From Ignavibacterium sp. (lineage in GTDB: Bacteria; Bacteroidota; Ignavibacteria; Ignavibacteriales; Ignavibacteriaceae), in NCBI RefSeq assembly GCF_025998815.1, contig NZ_AP026678.1, positions 3,348,001 to 3,412,000 of the forward strand: 64,000 nt of DNA, given 5' to 3'. Both the position numbers and the translations under genes were made by a program. Shown here piece after piece: positions 9,380 to 19,398 of the stretch (the first letter of the stretch is position 1; every line of letters starts with the position of its first letter). The notes under the pieces are model-generated. The model was not told the origin of the DNA. It made no database searches and worked only from the letters and a program-made list of their open reading frames with translations.

Positions 9380-10144
9380 ATGAAAATATTTTCAGAGCAA
9401 AGGAAATTCCTAATGTTTTTCTTTCTGATTCTTTTTTTCGTAAGTAGAATCTTAACAGCACAGCCATACGGTTTAAATTGTACTGTTGAAGCAAATGGTT
9501 CTACTGGCATTGAATCTTGCAGTTTTTACGTTAATGGTTCTTATAATTTGGAAATTAATGCCTATAACATTGTTGCTCCATGCGAATACGGGGGATGGGT
9601 ATGGTATGCCTGCAGCCTTTATGTCAAGGTTAACGGTGTTACAGTGAGTCGCACAAATACTTGGTTAGGACAGTATGCCCCTTGGTATTATTGGAGTGAT
9701 TTTTTTAAGGTAAACAATCGGGATTATGTAGAGATTAATTTGGTTTATGAAACGATAAACTTTTGCGTTGGAAATCCAATATATCCTAATAAATTAACAG
9801 TTATTGATGGAATTCATATGGGCGGCGGAGGCCCGCCAATTGAAAATTTAGTTAAATCCCAATCCTTATCTCACTTACCAGGGGAATTTTCACTAAAGCA
9901 GAATTATCCAAATCCATTTAATCCTTCGACTGTTATTCAATATTCAATAAACACAAAGCAGTCAGTTAATTTAACAGTTTTCGATGTGTTAGGTAATGAA
10001 GTAGCTATACTTGTCAATGAATTCAAAGAGCCAGGTATTCACAGTGTTGAATTTAATGCTTCTGATCTTTCAAATGGAATTTATTATTATAAGCTTTCAG
10101 CCGGTGACTTTGTTGATGTAAAAAAAATGATTCTAGTCAAATAG
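9380..10144 (+). CDS. Secreted protein with T9SS C-terminal sorting domain
   Basis: Protein of 254 aa. It has a signal peptide (hydrophobic FLMFFFLILFFVSRILTA), then an unassigned beta-rich module of about 130 residues with several Cys (residues about 31, 43, 70, 81) and many aromatic residues. A C-terminal type IX secretion sorting domain follows: QNYPNPFNPSTVIQYS, then FDVLGNEV, SNGIYYYKLSAG and the final KKMILVK. Family knowledge says such domains direct proteins across the outer membrane and are then cleaved for surface attachment or release. The function of the N-terminal module is unknown. A good Shine-Dalgarno (AGAGGAG) precedes the ATG. It is followed 23 bases later by a second T9SS gene. 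Confidence 0.85.
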   Translation: MKIFSEQRKFLMFFFLILFFVSRILTAQPYGLNCTVEANGSTGIESCSFYVNGSYNLEINAYNIVAPCEYGGWVWYACSLYVKVNGVTVSRTNTWLGQYAPWYYWSDFFKVNNRDYVEINLVYETINFCVGNPIYPNKLTVIDGIHMGGGGPPIENLVKSQSLSHLPGEFSLKQNYPNPFNPSTVIQYSINTKQSVNLTVFDVLGNEVAILVNEFKEPGIHSVEFNASDLSNGIYYYKLSAGDFVDVKKMILVK

Positions 10145-10167
10145 TTAACTAAAATTAAGGAATTATT

Positions 10168-12963
10168 ATGAATAATAACTTTAAAATATCGCTCATCAAT
10201 CTTATACTTATTGTGTTATTTTCAAACATATTGTTTTCTCAAAATTTTGTAGATATAGAAAAAAAATGGTCGAAATTAGAACCTGATCCTAACTATAGAG
10301 ATTTTGGAAAGTCTGAATATAATTTTCAACAAGCAGATTATATAAAAAGATTTTATGATATCAATGGTGGAATAACGGTAAATCCCAATTTTAGAATCTT
10401 ACCTTCGAACAATTCAACGCAATCTGAAACTAGTATAGATATTCACCCCTTAAATGACAACATTCTTTTTGCTTCTGCAAATGCAACAAATTGGCCTTAT
10501 ACAACTATTTACGGTACCGGTGTTTATTGGACATTAAGTGGTGATACAAATTGGACTGGTTTTAATAATCCACCTTTCGGAACTAACTCAGGCGACCCCG
10601 CTGTTGTTATCGGCACTAACGGATATTTTTATGTTGGATATATTGATAATCCTGGTGGACAAGGTATTGCCCGTTCAACTGATAATGGAACTACCTGGAC
10701 AACATACACCGTTGCACCAAATCCTGGTTCCTTAGCTGATAAAAATCATCTTATGATTGATAAAATGGTTGGTTCTCCATACGAGAACAGATTATATGAT
10801 GTTTGGACTGACTTTGGTGGTGCAAATGATAATGATGCAGTAATAAAATACTCAACAAACTTCGGACAAAACTGGAGTGCGGCGGTTAATTTATCATCTT
10901 CATTAAATCCCGGCAGCCATGCACAAGGCGTTAATGTCCAGACAGGACCAAATGGAGAAGTTTATGTTGCTTTTGCAATTTATGATAGCTGGCCAGGTGG
11001 CGAAGATGCAATTGGCTTTGCTAAATCAACTGATGGCGGAGTTACCTGGACCAAATCAAGAATTTATGGTGCTTTAACTCCTAATGGCAATTTTAATTTT
11101 GGTATCAGAGGAAATATAAAACCCACATCAATCCGTGTTGCTTCATTTCCTTCAATGGCTGTTGACAGAAGCGGCGGACCAAATAACGGTTACATCTATA
11201 TAACCTGGCCACAAAGAGGCGTTGCTCCTGCTGGCTCAGATCCCGATGTTGTTTTAATCCGATCAACTGATGGCGGAGCTACCTGGAGTTCGCCAGTAAG
11301 AGTTAATGATGATGCATTGAATAATGGTAAAGATCAGTATTTCCCCTGGTGTACTGTAGATCAGTCAACAGGAAATCTTTTTGTGGTTTTCTACGATAAC
11401 AGAGAAACTACAAATGATAGTTCCGGTGTTTATATGGCTGTTTCATACAATGGCGGTATAAGCTTCACAAACTTCCGTGTTAGTGATCAAAACTTCAGAC
11501 CCAAACCAATTGCTGGATTGGCTGGTGGTTATCAGGGCGATTATATTGGAGTAGCTGCTGCAAATAACAAAGCTTACCCATTCTGGACTGATGACAGAAC
11601 AGGTAACTATCAGGCATGGATTACAGAAGTTTCTGTTGGTCCTCCTTGCCCGGTTGATCCTGTTAGTAATCCTACTCCGGCTGATGGATTGACGAATGTA
11701 CCAATTAGTATTTCTCAACTTAGCTGGACAAATGGAAACGGTGCAACTCAGTGTGAGGTTTGGTTTGGTGAAGCAGGTAATCTATCAATGATTTATGATG
11801 GTCCGGTAATTTCTTCAATTGCAGTTCCAGGTCCATTACAGTACAATAAAAATTATGGATGGAGAGTAATAAGTAAAAACGATACCTGCGGTGTTGGTGG
11901 TCCATTCTGGTCTTTCAGAACCGAATTATCTCCCGGTACACTATTTATAGAACCATTCCCTGATTTAGCAAACTGGACACCTGTTGGTCCTCTTGGATTA
12001 ACAAACTGGTCTGTTCAATCGAGCAACAACGCAGGCGGACAAAATCCATCTGAATGTCGTTTAACATGGACTCCATCATTTAACGGTGCTTCTTATCTTA
12101 AGTCTATAAATATTACTGCACCAAACAACACTCAATTGGATTTGATTCTAAAACATTATCTTGATTGGTATGCTAATCCAAGTGGTGTTATGGGAATTGC
12201 AGTTACTTATGATGATGGTGCAACTTACACTCCTTTATGGCAGTTGAATAATCCTACGGGAAATGTTGGACCAGAAACAATCACAACATCCTTTACTACA
12301 CCCCCTTCAGATGCTGCAAATTTGAAGTTAGCATTATTCTATAATGGAAATTCATTCAATATTGATAACTGGTATGTTGATGATATCGAACTAACTTATG
12401 TTATTCCAGTTGAATTGACTTCATTTACTGCAAAAGCGGTTAATGAAAATGTTGAGCTTATTTGGAATACTGCTACTGAAACTAATAATCAGGGATTTGA
12501 AATTCAGAGGAGTAACGGCGGAGCTTTTGAAGTTGTTGGTTATGTTCCAGGATTTGGGACTACAACAGAACACAAATCCTACACCTTCACTGATAAGAAT
12601 GTGAAATCATGGAAAATATACATACAGACTAAAACAAATTGATTATGATGGTCAGTATGTATTTTCAAATACTGTTGAAGTCGAAGTAAATCCTCCACTT
12701 ACATTTGCACTTGAGCAGAATTATCCAAATCCATTCAATCCTTCAACATTGATTAAATATTCGCTTGCCAAAGATGCAATGGTTAATATATCTGTTTATA
12801 ATGCAATTGGTGAAAAGGTTGCAACACTTGTTAACGGATTGCAGCAGGCAGGCAGATATGAAGTTAACTTCGATGGCGGTAATCTCACAAGCGGAGTTTA
12901 CTTCTACTCAATAGAAGCAGGCGAAGCTTCAAAGCAGTAAAGAAAATGTTGCTGATGAAATAA
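10168..12963 (+). pseudogene. Sialidase-fold (BNR repeat) T9SS secreted protein, frameshifted twice
   Basis: The main frame (10168-12642, 824 aa) has a signal peptide and a long module with repeated Asp-box-like motifs (STDNGTTWT, STDGGVTWT, STDGGATWS), typical of sialidase-like beta-propellers. A carbohydrate/adhesion-like segment (about residues 590-745) follows, then the linker preceding a T9SS domain. One extra T at about 12610 shifts the frame and ends the protein early. The sorting domain (QNYPNPFNPSTLIKYS) continues in another frame. A missing T at about 12928 then returns to the original frame, which ends with KKMLLMK and TAA at 12961-12963. The insertion and deletion cancel, so an intact ancestor of 931 aa is readable. 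As written the product would lack its export signal. This is either sequencing error or true decay. Confidence 0.85.
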
Positions 12964-12965
12964 AA

Positions 12966-13000
12966 GTTAAAACTTATCTGCCGGCGGCAGAAGTTAAAGT
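12966..13000 (+). repeat. Perfect palindrome between stop and terminator
   Basis: CTGCCGGCGGCAG at 12978-12990 is a perfect inverted repeat with a one-base centre. It is flanked by AACTT and AAGTT that extend the stem, with further short repeats of AAAGTTAAA around it. It sits between the T9SS gene and its terminator. It resembles GC-rich REP-like elements in otherwise AT-rich genomes, but a second copy was not found in this window. Confidence 0.5.
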
Positions 13001-13006
13001 TAAAAC

Positions 13007-13032
13007 AGCGGGCTTAATGCCCGCTTTTTTAT
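13007..13032 (+). terminator. Rho-independent terminator after the T9SS genes
   Basis: AGCGGGC (13007-13013) pairs with GCCCGCT (13019-13025) around a five-base loop and is followed by six T. Classic intrinsic terminator 44 bases past the reconstructed stop. Confidence 0.92.
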
Positions 13033-13115
13033 TGACACCGATTTAACTCTTATCTATTTATTTTTCATTCCTTTATATTTCATAATAAAATTTTTCAGAA
13101 AAATTATTTATTTGC

Positions 13116-15344
13116 ATGAAAGAACCAGAAGTTACACTTGAGCTTGCTTTAGAGCATGGATTAATTGAAGAAGAGTATAATCGTATTTTAAAAATTCTCG
13201 GTCGAACACCAACTTTTACAGAGCTTGGAATTTTTTCTGTAATGTGGAGTGAGCATTGCAGTTATAAAAATTCCATTGCGCAATTAAAAACTTTACCACG
13301 CAGCGGTGGAAGGTTGCTTGTTGCGGCTGGAGAAGAAAACGCCGGACTTATTGACATCGGTGATGACTTAGCAGTAGCATTTAAAATTGAAAGCCATAAT
13401 CATCCTTCAGCTGTTGAACCGTATCAGGGAGCAGCAACAGGTGTTGGTGGAATTATGCGTGATATTTTTACAATGGGCGCTCGTCCAATTGCTTCATTAA
13501 ATTCACTTCGCTTTGGTTCATTAGAAGATGCTCGCACAAGATATTTATTTGACGGTGTTGTTCGTGGAATCGGAGATTATGGCAACAGCTTTGGAGTTCC
13601 AACTGTAGCCGGAGAAGTTTACTTCGATGAATCATATCAGGGCAATCCGCTTGTAAATGCAATGGCAGTTGGAATTGTAAACAAAAAACATGTTGCTTCT
13701 GCAGTGGCAAAAGGCGTCGGAAATCCTGTAATGATTGTTGGCTCATCAACAGGAAGAGACGGAATACACGGTGCAACATTTGCATCAGAAGAAATTTCTG
13801 AAAAGTCTGAATCGAAAAGACCATCTGTTCAGGTTGGTGATCCTTTTACAGAAAAACTTTTACTTGAAGCAACTCTTGAAATTATAAAAAATGGTTGGCT
13901 CATCGGAATTCAGGATATGGGTGCTGCAGGAATTTCCTGTTCGACAAGTGAGATGAGTGCAAAGGGAAAAGCCGGAATGAAAATAAATCTTGATAAAGTA
14001 CCGCTTCGGGAAGATGGAATGACTGCTTATGAAATAATGCTGAGTGAAAGTCAGGAACGAATGCTCTGCTGTGTCAAAAAAGGTTTTGAGGATAAAGTTA
14101 AACAGGTTTTTGAAAAGTGGGATTTAAATTGTGAAATTATTGGTGAAGTAACTGATGATGGTCTTCTACACATTGATTATCAGGGAGAGCGCAAAGCAAC
14201 CATTCCTGCTTTTGAACTTGTTCTCGGTGGTGGCGCTCCGGTATATATCCGTGATCAAAAAGAACCTGAGTATCTGAAAGAAACAAGAAAGTTTAATAAA
14301 AGTACTTTACCGGAACCAAAAGATCTTAAAGAAACATTTTTAAAAGTTTTCTCATCACCTAACATAGTTTCAAAGCAATGGGTTTATCATCAATATGATA
14401 CGATGGTAAGAACTAACACAATTGTTGGTCCTGGTTGTGATTCTGCAGTAATTTATATCAAAGGGACTAATAAAGCATTGGCGATGAAGACAGATTGCAA
14501 CTCACGGTATGTTTATCTTAATCCAAAAGAAGGAACAAAGATTGCAGTTGCAGAATGCGCAAGAAATATTGTTTGTTCCGGTGGCGTTCCACTTGGAGTT
14601 ACGAATTGCCTGAACTTTGGTAATCCATATAAACCTGAAGTTTACTGGCAGTTCGCACAAGCAATATCGGGAATGGGAGAAGCTTGCAGAAAGTTTGATA
14701 CTCCTGTTACAGGTGGGAATGTAAGTTTTTATAACGAATCTCCTGATGCAGCTGTTTATCCAACACCAACAATTGGAATGGTTGGAGTGGTTGAAGATTT
14801 AAAACACATAACAACATCTTACTTTAAGGATGAAGGTGATGTAATTTATTTATTAGGTGAAGACAAAGAAGAAATTGGTGGAAGCGAGTATTTGAAAATA
14901 ATTCATAACATTGTCGCTGGTGATTGTCCGCAAATAAATCTTGATGAAGAAAAAAAATTGCACGATATTGTGTTAAATCTTATAAGAAAAGGATTGATTA
15001 AATCTGCACATGATATTACCGAAGGAGGAGTCGCTTCAGCTTTGGCTGAGTGCTGTATTGTAAACCAGGAAAAACAGATTGGTTGTGAAGTTCAAATTCC
15101 AATTAAATCCAGAAAAGATTTCAGTTTATTTTCTGAATCTCAAACAAGAATAATTATTTCGACATCAGAATCAAATTCTCTTAAACTTGAACATGAACTT
15201 AAACTCAGTAACATCTCATTCATCAAATTAGGTTCAGTAAAAGGAACTTCACTTAAGATTAAAGATTTTTTTGAGATAGGTTTGAATGAGCTATCAGAAA
15301 TTTACTTTAACACTATTCCAAAGATTATGAGCGGTGAAGAATAA
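13116..15344 (+). CDS. purL: Phosphoribosylformylglycinamidine synthase subunit PurL
   Basis: Small-type PurL, 742 aa, the ATP-dependent synthetase subunit that, with PurS and PurQ, converts FGAR to FGAM in purine synthesis in the cytoplasm. Visible features are the N-terminal [14 protein letters not shown] (catalytic His region, about residues 42-55), [28 protein letters not shown], and [15 protein letters not shown]. The second half repeats the AIR-synthetase-like fold with [10 protein letters not shown] and [14 protein letters not shown]. The length fits the stand-alone PurL rather than the large fused PurL with a glutaminase. No purQ or purS is adjacent. An 83-base AT-rich gap after the preceding terminator must hold its promoter; TTGACA occurs at 13032-13037. 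Confidence 0.97.
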   Translation: MKEPEVTLELALEHGLIEEEYNRILKILGRTPTFTELGIFSVMWSEHCSYKNSIAQLKTLPRSGGRLLVAAGEENAGLIDIGDDLAVAFKIESHNHPSAVEPYQGAATGVGGIMRDIFTMGARPIASLNSLRFGSLEDARTRYLFDGVVRGIGDYGNSFGVPTVAGEVYFDESYQGNPLVNAMAVGIVNKKHVASAVAKGVGNPVMIVGSSTGRDGIHGATFASEEISEKSESKRPSVQVGDPFTEKLLLEATLEIIKNGWLIGIQDMGAAGISCSTSEMSAKGKAGMKINLDKVPLREDGMTAYEIMLSESQERMLCCVKKGFEDKVKQVFEKWDLNCEIIGEVTDDGLLHIDYQGERKATIPAFELVLGGGAPVYIRDQKEPEYLKETRKFNKSTLPEPKDLKETFLKVFSSPNIVSKQWVYHQYDTMVRTNTIVGPGCDSAVIYIKGTNKALAMKTDCNSRYVYLNPKEGTKIAVAECARNIVCSGGVPLGVTNCLNFGNPYKPEVYWQFAQAISGMGEACRKFDTPVTGGNVSFYNESPDAAVYPTPTIGMVGVVEDLKHITTSYFKDEGDVIYLLGEDKEEIGGSEYLKIIHNIVAGDCPQINLDEEKKLHDIVLNLIRKGLIKSAHDITEGGVASALAECCIVNQEKQIGCEVQIPIKSRKDFSLFSESQTRIIISTSESNSLKLEHELKLSNISFIKLGSVKGTSLKIKDFFEIGLNELSEIYFNTIPKIMSGEE

Positions 15345-16296
15345 GCTCTTAGAAATAGTAAAGGAGTCAAAGTTATATGAGTTTTATCGCAAAGCAAGAT
15401 TACTGGTTCATCTAAATCCTGTCTGGGCAAAAGTCTGGTCATTCATCAAACATTACTTTGGCGGTCTTTATGACAGGATAGATCGTCATCATGTATTCTT
15501 ACTCTCAGGTGGACTTGCATTCTCACTTTTTACCTGCATCATACCGCTTGTTCTGATTGCTTTCTGGATACTTGGAAATTTTCTGAGTTCAGAGGAAATG
15601 GAACTGCAGATAATAAATCTTATCAATACAGTAATTCCTTATGATCAATATGCTGAGTTCACAAAACAAATAATATTCAGTCGTGTTTATGAAGTAGTTG
15701 AATTCAAAAACGCTGCAGGAATAATTGGTTTTGTCGGTTTGTTCTTTGCCGCAAGTGGTTTCTTCAGCAGTATGCGAACTGTTTTAAATAAGATTAACGG
15801 ACAGGAAGTTGATGTAAATTTCTTTTTAGGAAAACTCAGGGACTTTTTAATTATCATCGTAGCTATTTTACTTTTCTTTGCATCGATACTTGCTTTACCT
15901 TTTATTGAATTATTAAGAAAGATTGCGGATGTAACTGAGTATCTGCAATTTTTTAATGCACCTGTATTTCAGCAGCTTTATACAATTTTAATTTCCTTCC
16001 TTGTAATATTGTTTCTTATGTATTTGTTCTATCGGTTGGTGCCTACACGCAAAATAAGACGAACCTCTGCATTGATGGGGGCAATTTGGGCTTCATTACT
16101 TTGGGTTGGAGCCAAAACTGCTTTTGGTTATTATATCTCTCACTTTCAAACCTGGGGAAAAATTTATGGTACATATGCTTTGCTTGTTGTAATCGCATTT
16201 TGGATATACTACACAGCTGCCGTTTTTATTATCGGTGCAGAAATCGGAAAACTTTTTGATGAGAGAAGGAATGATATTAATTCCGGAAAATCATAA
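15334..16296 (+). CDS. YihY/virulence factor BrkB-family inner membrane protein
   Basis: Protein of 320 aa starting at GTG 15334, overlapping the purL stop by 11 bases. The family (once misannotated RNase BN) has about six transmembrane helices. Here hydrophobic segments lie near residues 50-75, 115-140, 165-190, 205-230, 245-265 and 280-300. The early [19 protein letters not shown] and late [19 protein letters not shown] regions are family signatures. Molecular role is unproven; a transporter role has been proposed for relatives. Cotranscription with purL follows from the overlap and need not imply shared function. No terminator is visible after it. Confidence 0.88.
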   Translation: MKNKLLEIVKESKLYEFYRKARLLVHLNPVWAKVWSFIKHYFGGLYDRIDRHHVFLLSGGLAFSLFTCIIPLVLIAFWILGNFLSSEEMELQIINLINTVIPYDQYAEFTKQIIFSRVYEVVEFKNAAGIIGFVGLFFAASGFFSSMRTVLNKINGQEVDVNFFLGKLRDFLIIIVAILLFFASILALPFIELLRKIADVTEYLQFFNAPVFQQLYTILISFLVILFLMYLFYRLVPTRKIRRTSALMGAIWASLLWVGAKTAFGYYISHFQTWGKIYGTYALLVVIAFWIYYTAAVFIIGAEIGKLFDERRNDINSGKS

Positions 16297-16445
16297 TCTT
16301 CATATTTACTTCTTAAACAAAACATTCAACTATTCATCCAGAGTCTAATACAGTTTCAATAATGTATTTTTTAAATAGATTGAAAGTAACTATGTGCTTT
16401 ATTTCAATCTTTTGAAGAAATCAACTTGGGTATGAAAGATAATGC

Positions 16446-16498
16446 TTGACTTGTATAGAAAAATTTTCATAATTTTAATCAGACAAAAAAATCTGAAT
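16446..16498 (+). promoter_or_regulatory. Candidate nos promoter with Rrf2-type operator 1
   Basis: TTGACT (16446-16451) and CATAAT (16468-16473) are 16 bases apart, each 5/6 to the classical -35 and -10. Five bases later comes the palindrome TCAGA-N8-TCTGA (16479-16496), placed where a repressor would cover the start site. The same element precedes the Rrf2 gene (26572) and the ferredoxin gene (27047). Promoter assignment is by eye only. Confidence 0.6.
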
Positions 16499-16536
16499 TT
16501 GAACGAATCATAGTGTAGTTTTATTTTGAAATTAAA

Positions 16537-16554
16537 TCAGACTTAAAAGTCTTA
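16537..16554 (+). promoter_or_regulatory. Rrf2-type operator 2 upstream of the nos cluster
   Basis: TCAGA-N8-TCTTA, 58 bases after the first site and with the same eight-base spacing. Inside it AGACTT-AA-AAGTCT (16539-16552) is a perfect palindrome. It lies just ahead of the Shine-Dalgarno (AAAGGAG) of the cytochrome gene at 16573. Confidence 0.5.
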
Positions 16555-16572
16555 TTATAAAAGGAGAAACAA

Positions 16573-17061
16573 ATGAAAAGAATGTTAAACAGTGCTTTAC
16601 CGCTTGTGTTTGTTCTTGTGGTTACCATTCTGATTACTTCCTGTGGAGGAGATGAACAAAAAGCTGCAGACTTCAGCAAAACAAAGTCAGTTAATAATGA
16701 TTTATCTGCCGGACTTTCTGAGTTCGAACTAGAGAACGGAATTGGACCGGTGAAACAAAAACTCGAATTAGGACCCATTGATCCAAAATTAGTTAAAAAG
16801 GGGGAGGAGATATTTAATACAAAATGTGTTGCTTGCCATAAACTCGATGAACGCTATGTTGGTCCGGCGCAAAGAGATGTGATTAAAAGAAGAACCCCGG
16901 AGTTCATCATGAATATGATGTTAAATCCTGAAGAAATGCAACAAAAACATCCTGTTGTTAAAAAGCTCTTAGCAGAATATATGACTCAGATGACAAATCA
17001 AAATCTTTCATTCGATGATGCAAGAGCATTACTTGAATATTTCAGAGAAGTGGGCAAATAA
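16573..17061 (+). CDS. Monoheme c-type cytochrome lipoprotein (NosC-like)
   Basis: Protein of 162 aa with an N-terminal lipobox ITSC (Cys24) after a hydrophobic signal, so it is probably anchored to a membrane facing the periplasm. One heme c site CVACH lies at residues 85-89. Several Met residues follow (MNMMLNPEEM), one of which would be the axial ligand in a class I cytochrome c fold. It is the first gene of the nos run, 29 bases ahead of nosZ, with a strong AAAAGGAG Shine-Dalgarno. Clade II nos clusters commonly carry small cytochromes proposed to feed electrons to NosZ; that role here is inference from position. Confidence 0.85.
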   Translation: MKRMLNSALPLVFVLVVTILITSCGGDEQKAADFSKTKSVNNDLSAGLSEFELENGIGPVKQKLELGPIDPKLVKKGEEIFNTKCVACHKLDERYVGPAQRDVIKRRTPEFIMNMMLNPEEMQQKHPVVKKLLAEYMTQMTNQNLSFDDARALLEYFREVGK

Positions 17062-17090
17062 ATAAATCACAAATCAATTATGAGGTATCT

Positions 17091-19061
17091 ATGAAATCAA
17101 ATAATAAAAAAAGCTTAATTATTTTAAGCTTAACTTTTATCTCAGTTGCTGTTTTTTATTTTGGCTGTCAGCAGTCAAAAGATGCTATTAGCGGTGATGT
17201 TGCTTCTCAGGTTTATGTAGCTCCCGGCTCTTATGACGAATTTTACCTCTTTACTTCAGGTGGATTTAGTGGACAACTGGGCGTTTATGGACTACCTTCC
17301 GGTAGACATTTCAAAACCGTATCTGTTTTTTCTCAAAATCCTGAAACAGGCTATGGTTATTCTGAAGATACAAAGGCAATGTTGATGACTTCGTATGGAT
17401 TTATTCCCTGGGATGATGCTCACCATCCTGAGCTTTCAATGACTGATGGGGTTCCTGATGGAAGATTTATCTTTATTAATGGAAATAACACACCGAGAGT
17501 TGCTAAAATTGATCTGAGAACATTTGAAACTACAGAGATTGTAGAAATTCCTAATTCAGCTGGAAACCATGCTTCACCATTTGTTACAGAAAACACTGAA
17601 TACATAGTTGCATCAACCCGTTTTAGTGTACCAATTCCTCAAGCTGATGTTCCTTTAACTTCTTATAAAGAAAACTTTAAAGGTACAATTAGCTTTATTG
17701 CACTTGACCCAAAGACAGAAAGACTAAACCTTGCTTTTCAAATAATTGTTCCTGGTTTTAATTATGATCTTGCACATGCTGGTAAAGGTCCTTCACACGA
17801 TTGGGCATTCTTTACTTCTTATAATACAGAACAGGCAAATTCACTTCTTGAAATTAATGCTTCGAAAAATGATAAAGACTTTATTGCTGCAGTTAATTGG
17901 AAACTTGCAGAGAAGTATGTAAAAGAAGGCAAAGCTAAAAAAATGAGTGCTAAATACTATCACAATTATTATGATGAGAAAAAGCATTTTGCATTTAGTG
18001 ATGTTAAAAAAGAAGTTCTTGTGCTTGATCCTAAAGATTGTCCGGGGATGATTTATTATTTACCTACACCTAAATCTCCACATGGTGTTGATGTTGATCC
18101 ATCAGGTGAATACATTGTTGCTGGTGGTAAGCTCGCAACAGTAATTCCGGTTCACTCATTCAGCAAGATGATTAAAGCAATTGAAGAAAAGAAATTCGAC
18201 GGTGAAGTTGATGGAATACCTGTTCTTCAATATGATGCAGTTGTAGCTGGTGAAGTGCAGAATCCTGGTTTAGGTCCGCTACATACAGAATTTGATGGAA
18301 ATGGTTATGCCTATACTTCAGCATTTATTTCATCAGAGATTGTAAAGTGGAAATTAGGTACCTGGGAAGTGGTTGACAGAATTCCGGTTTATTATTCAAT
18401 CGGACATCTTTGCATTCCCGGTGGCGATAGCAAAAAGCCGTGGGGTAAATATGTTATTGCGTTAAATAAAATTACAAAAGACAGATACCTTCCAACCGGA
18501 CCGGAATTGACTCAATCAGCTCAGTTAATTGATATAACCGGTGAAAAGATGAAAATGTTACTCGACTTTCCAACAGTTGGAGAACCTCATTATGCACAGG
18601 CAATTGCTGCTGACATTTTAATGAAGAATAGTACTAAGTTCTATAAGATTGAAGAAAATCAACATCCGTATAAAACTAATGGCGAAAAAGAAGCTCGTGT
18701 TGAAAGAAAAGGTAATAATGTGCATGTTTATATGACTGCAATCAGAAGCCACTTTGCACCGGATAACATCGAGGGAATTAAAGTTGGTGACAATGTCTAT
18801 TTCCATGTTACCAATTTAGAGCAGGATTGGGATATTCCACATGGTTTTGTTGTAAAAGGAATGACAAATTCTGAATTACTAATAATGCCTGGACAAACAA
18901 AATCAATTTTGTGGAAACCAATGAAGCCAGGTGTTTATCCATTTTACTGCACAGACTTCTGTTCGGCTTTACATCAGGAAATGCAGGGCTATGTAAGAGT
19001 ATCGCCTGCAAATTCAAATGTGCCACTTGTTTATTACACCGGAAGTCCGGAAAAGAAATAA
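17091..19061 (+). CDS. nosZ: Nitrous-oxide reductase, Sec-dependent (clade II)
   Basis: NosZ, 656 aa, the copper enzyme that reduces N2O to N2 in the periplasm. The N-terminus is a Sec-type signal ending in YFGC (Cys26, possibly lipid-modified) and lacks a twin-arginine motif, which marks clade II. The seven-bladed propeller carries conserved His-containing stretches for the CuZ cluster: DDAHHPELS, DLAHAGKGPSHDW, SPHGVDVDP, GPLHTEFDG, SIGHLC and GEPHYAQA. The C-terminal cupredoxin domain has the CuA motif C-x3-C-x3-H-x2-M (Cys620, Cys624, His628, Met631) preceded by DIPHGF. All key ligands appear present. It sits behind a cytochrome gene and ahead of a cupin gene and nos accessory genes. Confidence 0.97.
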   Translation: MKSNNKKSLIILSLTFISVAVFYFGCQQSKDAISGDVASQVYVAPGSYDEFYLFTSGGFSGQLGVYGLPSGRHFKTVSVFSQNPETGYGYSEDTKAMLMTSYGFIPWDDAHHPELSMTDGVPDGRFIFINGNNTPRVAKIDLRTFETTEIVEIPNSAGNHASPFVTENTEYIVASTRFSVPIPQADVPLTSYKENFKGTISFIALDPKTERLNLAFQIIVPGFNYDLAHAGKGPSHDWAFFTSYNTEQANSLLEINASKNDKDFIAAVNWKLAEKYVKEGKAKKMSAKYYHNYYDEKKHFAFSDVKKEVLVLDPKDCPGMIYYLPTPKSPHGVDVDPSGEYIVAGGKLATVIPVHSFSKMIKAIEEKKFDGEVDGIPVLQYDAVVAGEVQNPGLGPLHTEFDGNGYAYTSAFISSEIVKWKLGTWEVVDRIPVYYSIGHLCIPGGDSKKPWGKYVIALNKITKDRYLPTGPELTQSAQLIDITGEKMKMLLDFPTVGEPHYAQAIAADILMKNSTKFYKIEENQHPYKTNGEKEARVERKGNNVHVYMTAIRSHFAPDNIEGIKVGDNVYFHVTNLEQDWDIPHGFVVKGMTNSELLIMPGQTKSILWKPMKPGVYPFYCTDFCSALHQEMQGYVRVSPANSNVPLVYYTGSPEKK

Positions 19062-19075
19062 AAGGAGAAATCAGT

Positions 19076-19384
19076 ATGGAGATTTTGAAAGAGAAATTAT
19101 TTGAAGCAATTAAAATTCAGGAGAAGTCTATTGTTAGCAGACAGATTATTAAAAAGCCAAATGGAAATATAACTTTGTTTGCATTTGATAAAGATGAATC
19201 TTTAACAGAACATACATCTCCATACGAAGCTCTTGTTCAGATCGTTAAAGGCAGAATGACGATAACAATTGGAGGAAATCCATTTCAGGTTGAGGAAGGA
19301 GAAATTATTCTCCTTCCTCCTAATATACCTCACGGACTGCTAGCTCTTGAAAGTACAATAATGTTACTAACTATGATTAAGTAA
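19076..19384 (+). CDS. Cupin-domain protein
   Basis: Single-domain cupin of 102 aa. The start at ATG 19076 is chosen because AAAGGAG lies 8-9 bases upstream; a longer in-frame reading back to 18911 only overlaps nosZ. The cupin fold is seen in VQIVKGRMTITIGGNPFQVEEGEIILLPPNIPHGLLA. Metal-site residues are partial: HTSPYEALV gives a His and Glu in cupin motif 1 and PHG gives the motif 2 His. Small cupins of this type bind metals or small ligands. It sits between nosZ and the NosB-like gene, 14 bases on either side, so it is part of the same transcript. A role in copper or sensing is only a guess. Confidence 0.85.
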   Translation: MEILKEKLFEAIKIQEKSIVSRQIIKKPNGNITLFAFDKDESLTEHTSPYEALVQIVKGRMTITIGGNPFQVEEGEIILLPPNIPHGLLALESTIMLLTMIK

Positions 19385-19398
19385 AGAGAGATGATAAA

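Noticed and set aside
13031-13115. Purine-type riboswitch or leader before purL
   Set aside because: The 83-base AT-rich gap has no three-way-junction-like conserved core; only an ordinary promoter is plausible.
18911-19075. Extension of the cupin gene back into nosZ
   Set aside because: It only overlaps the nosZ reading frame; the ATG at 19076 has a good Shine-Dalgarno at the right distance.
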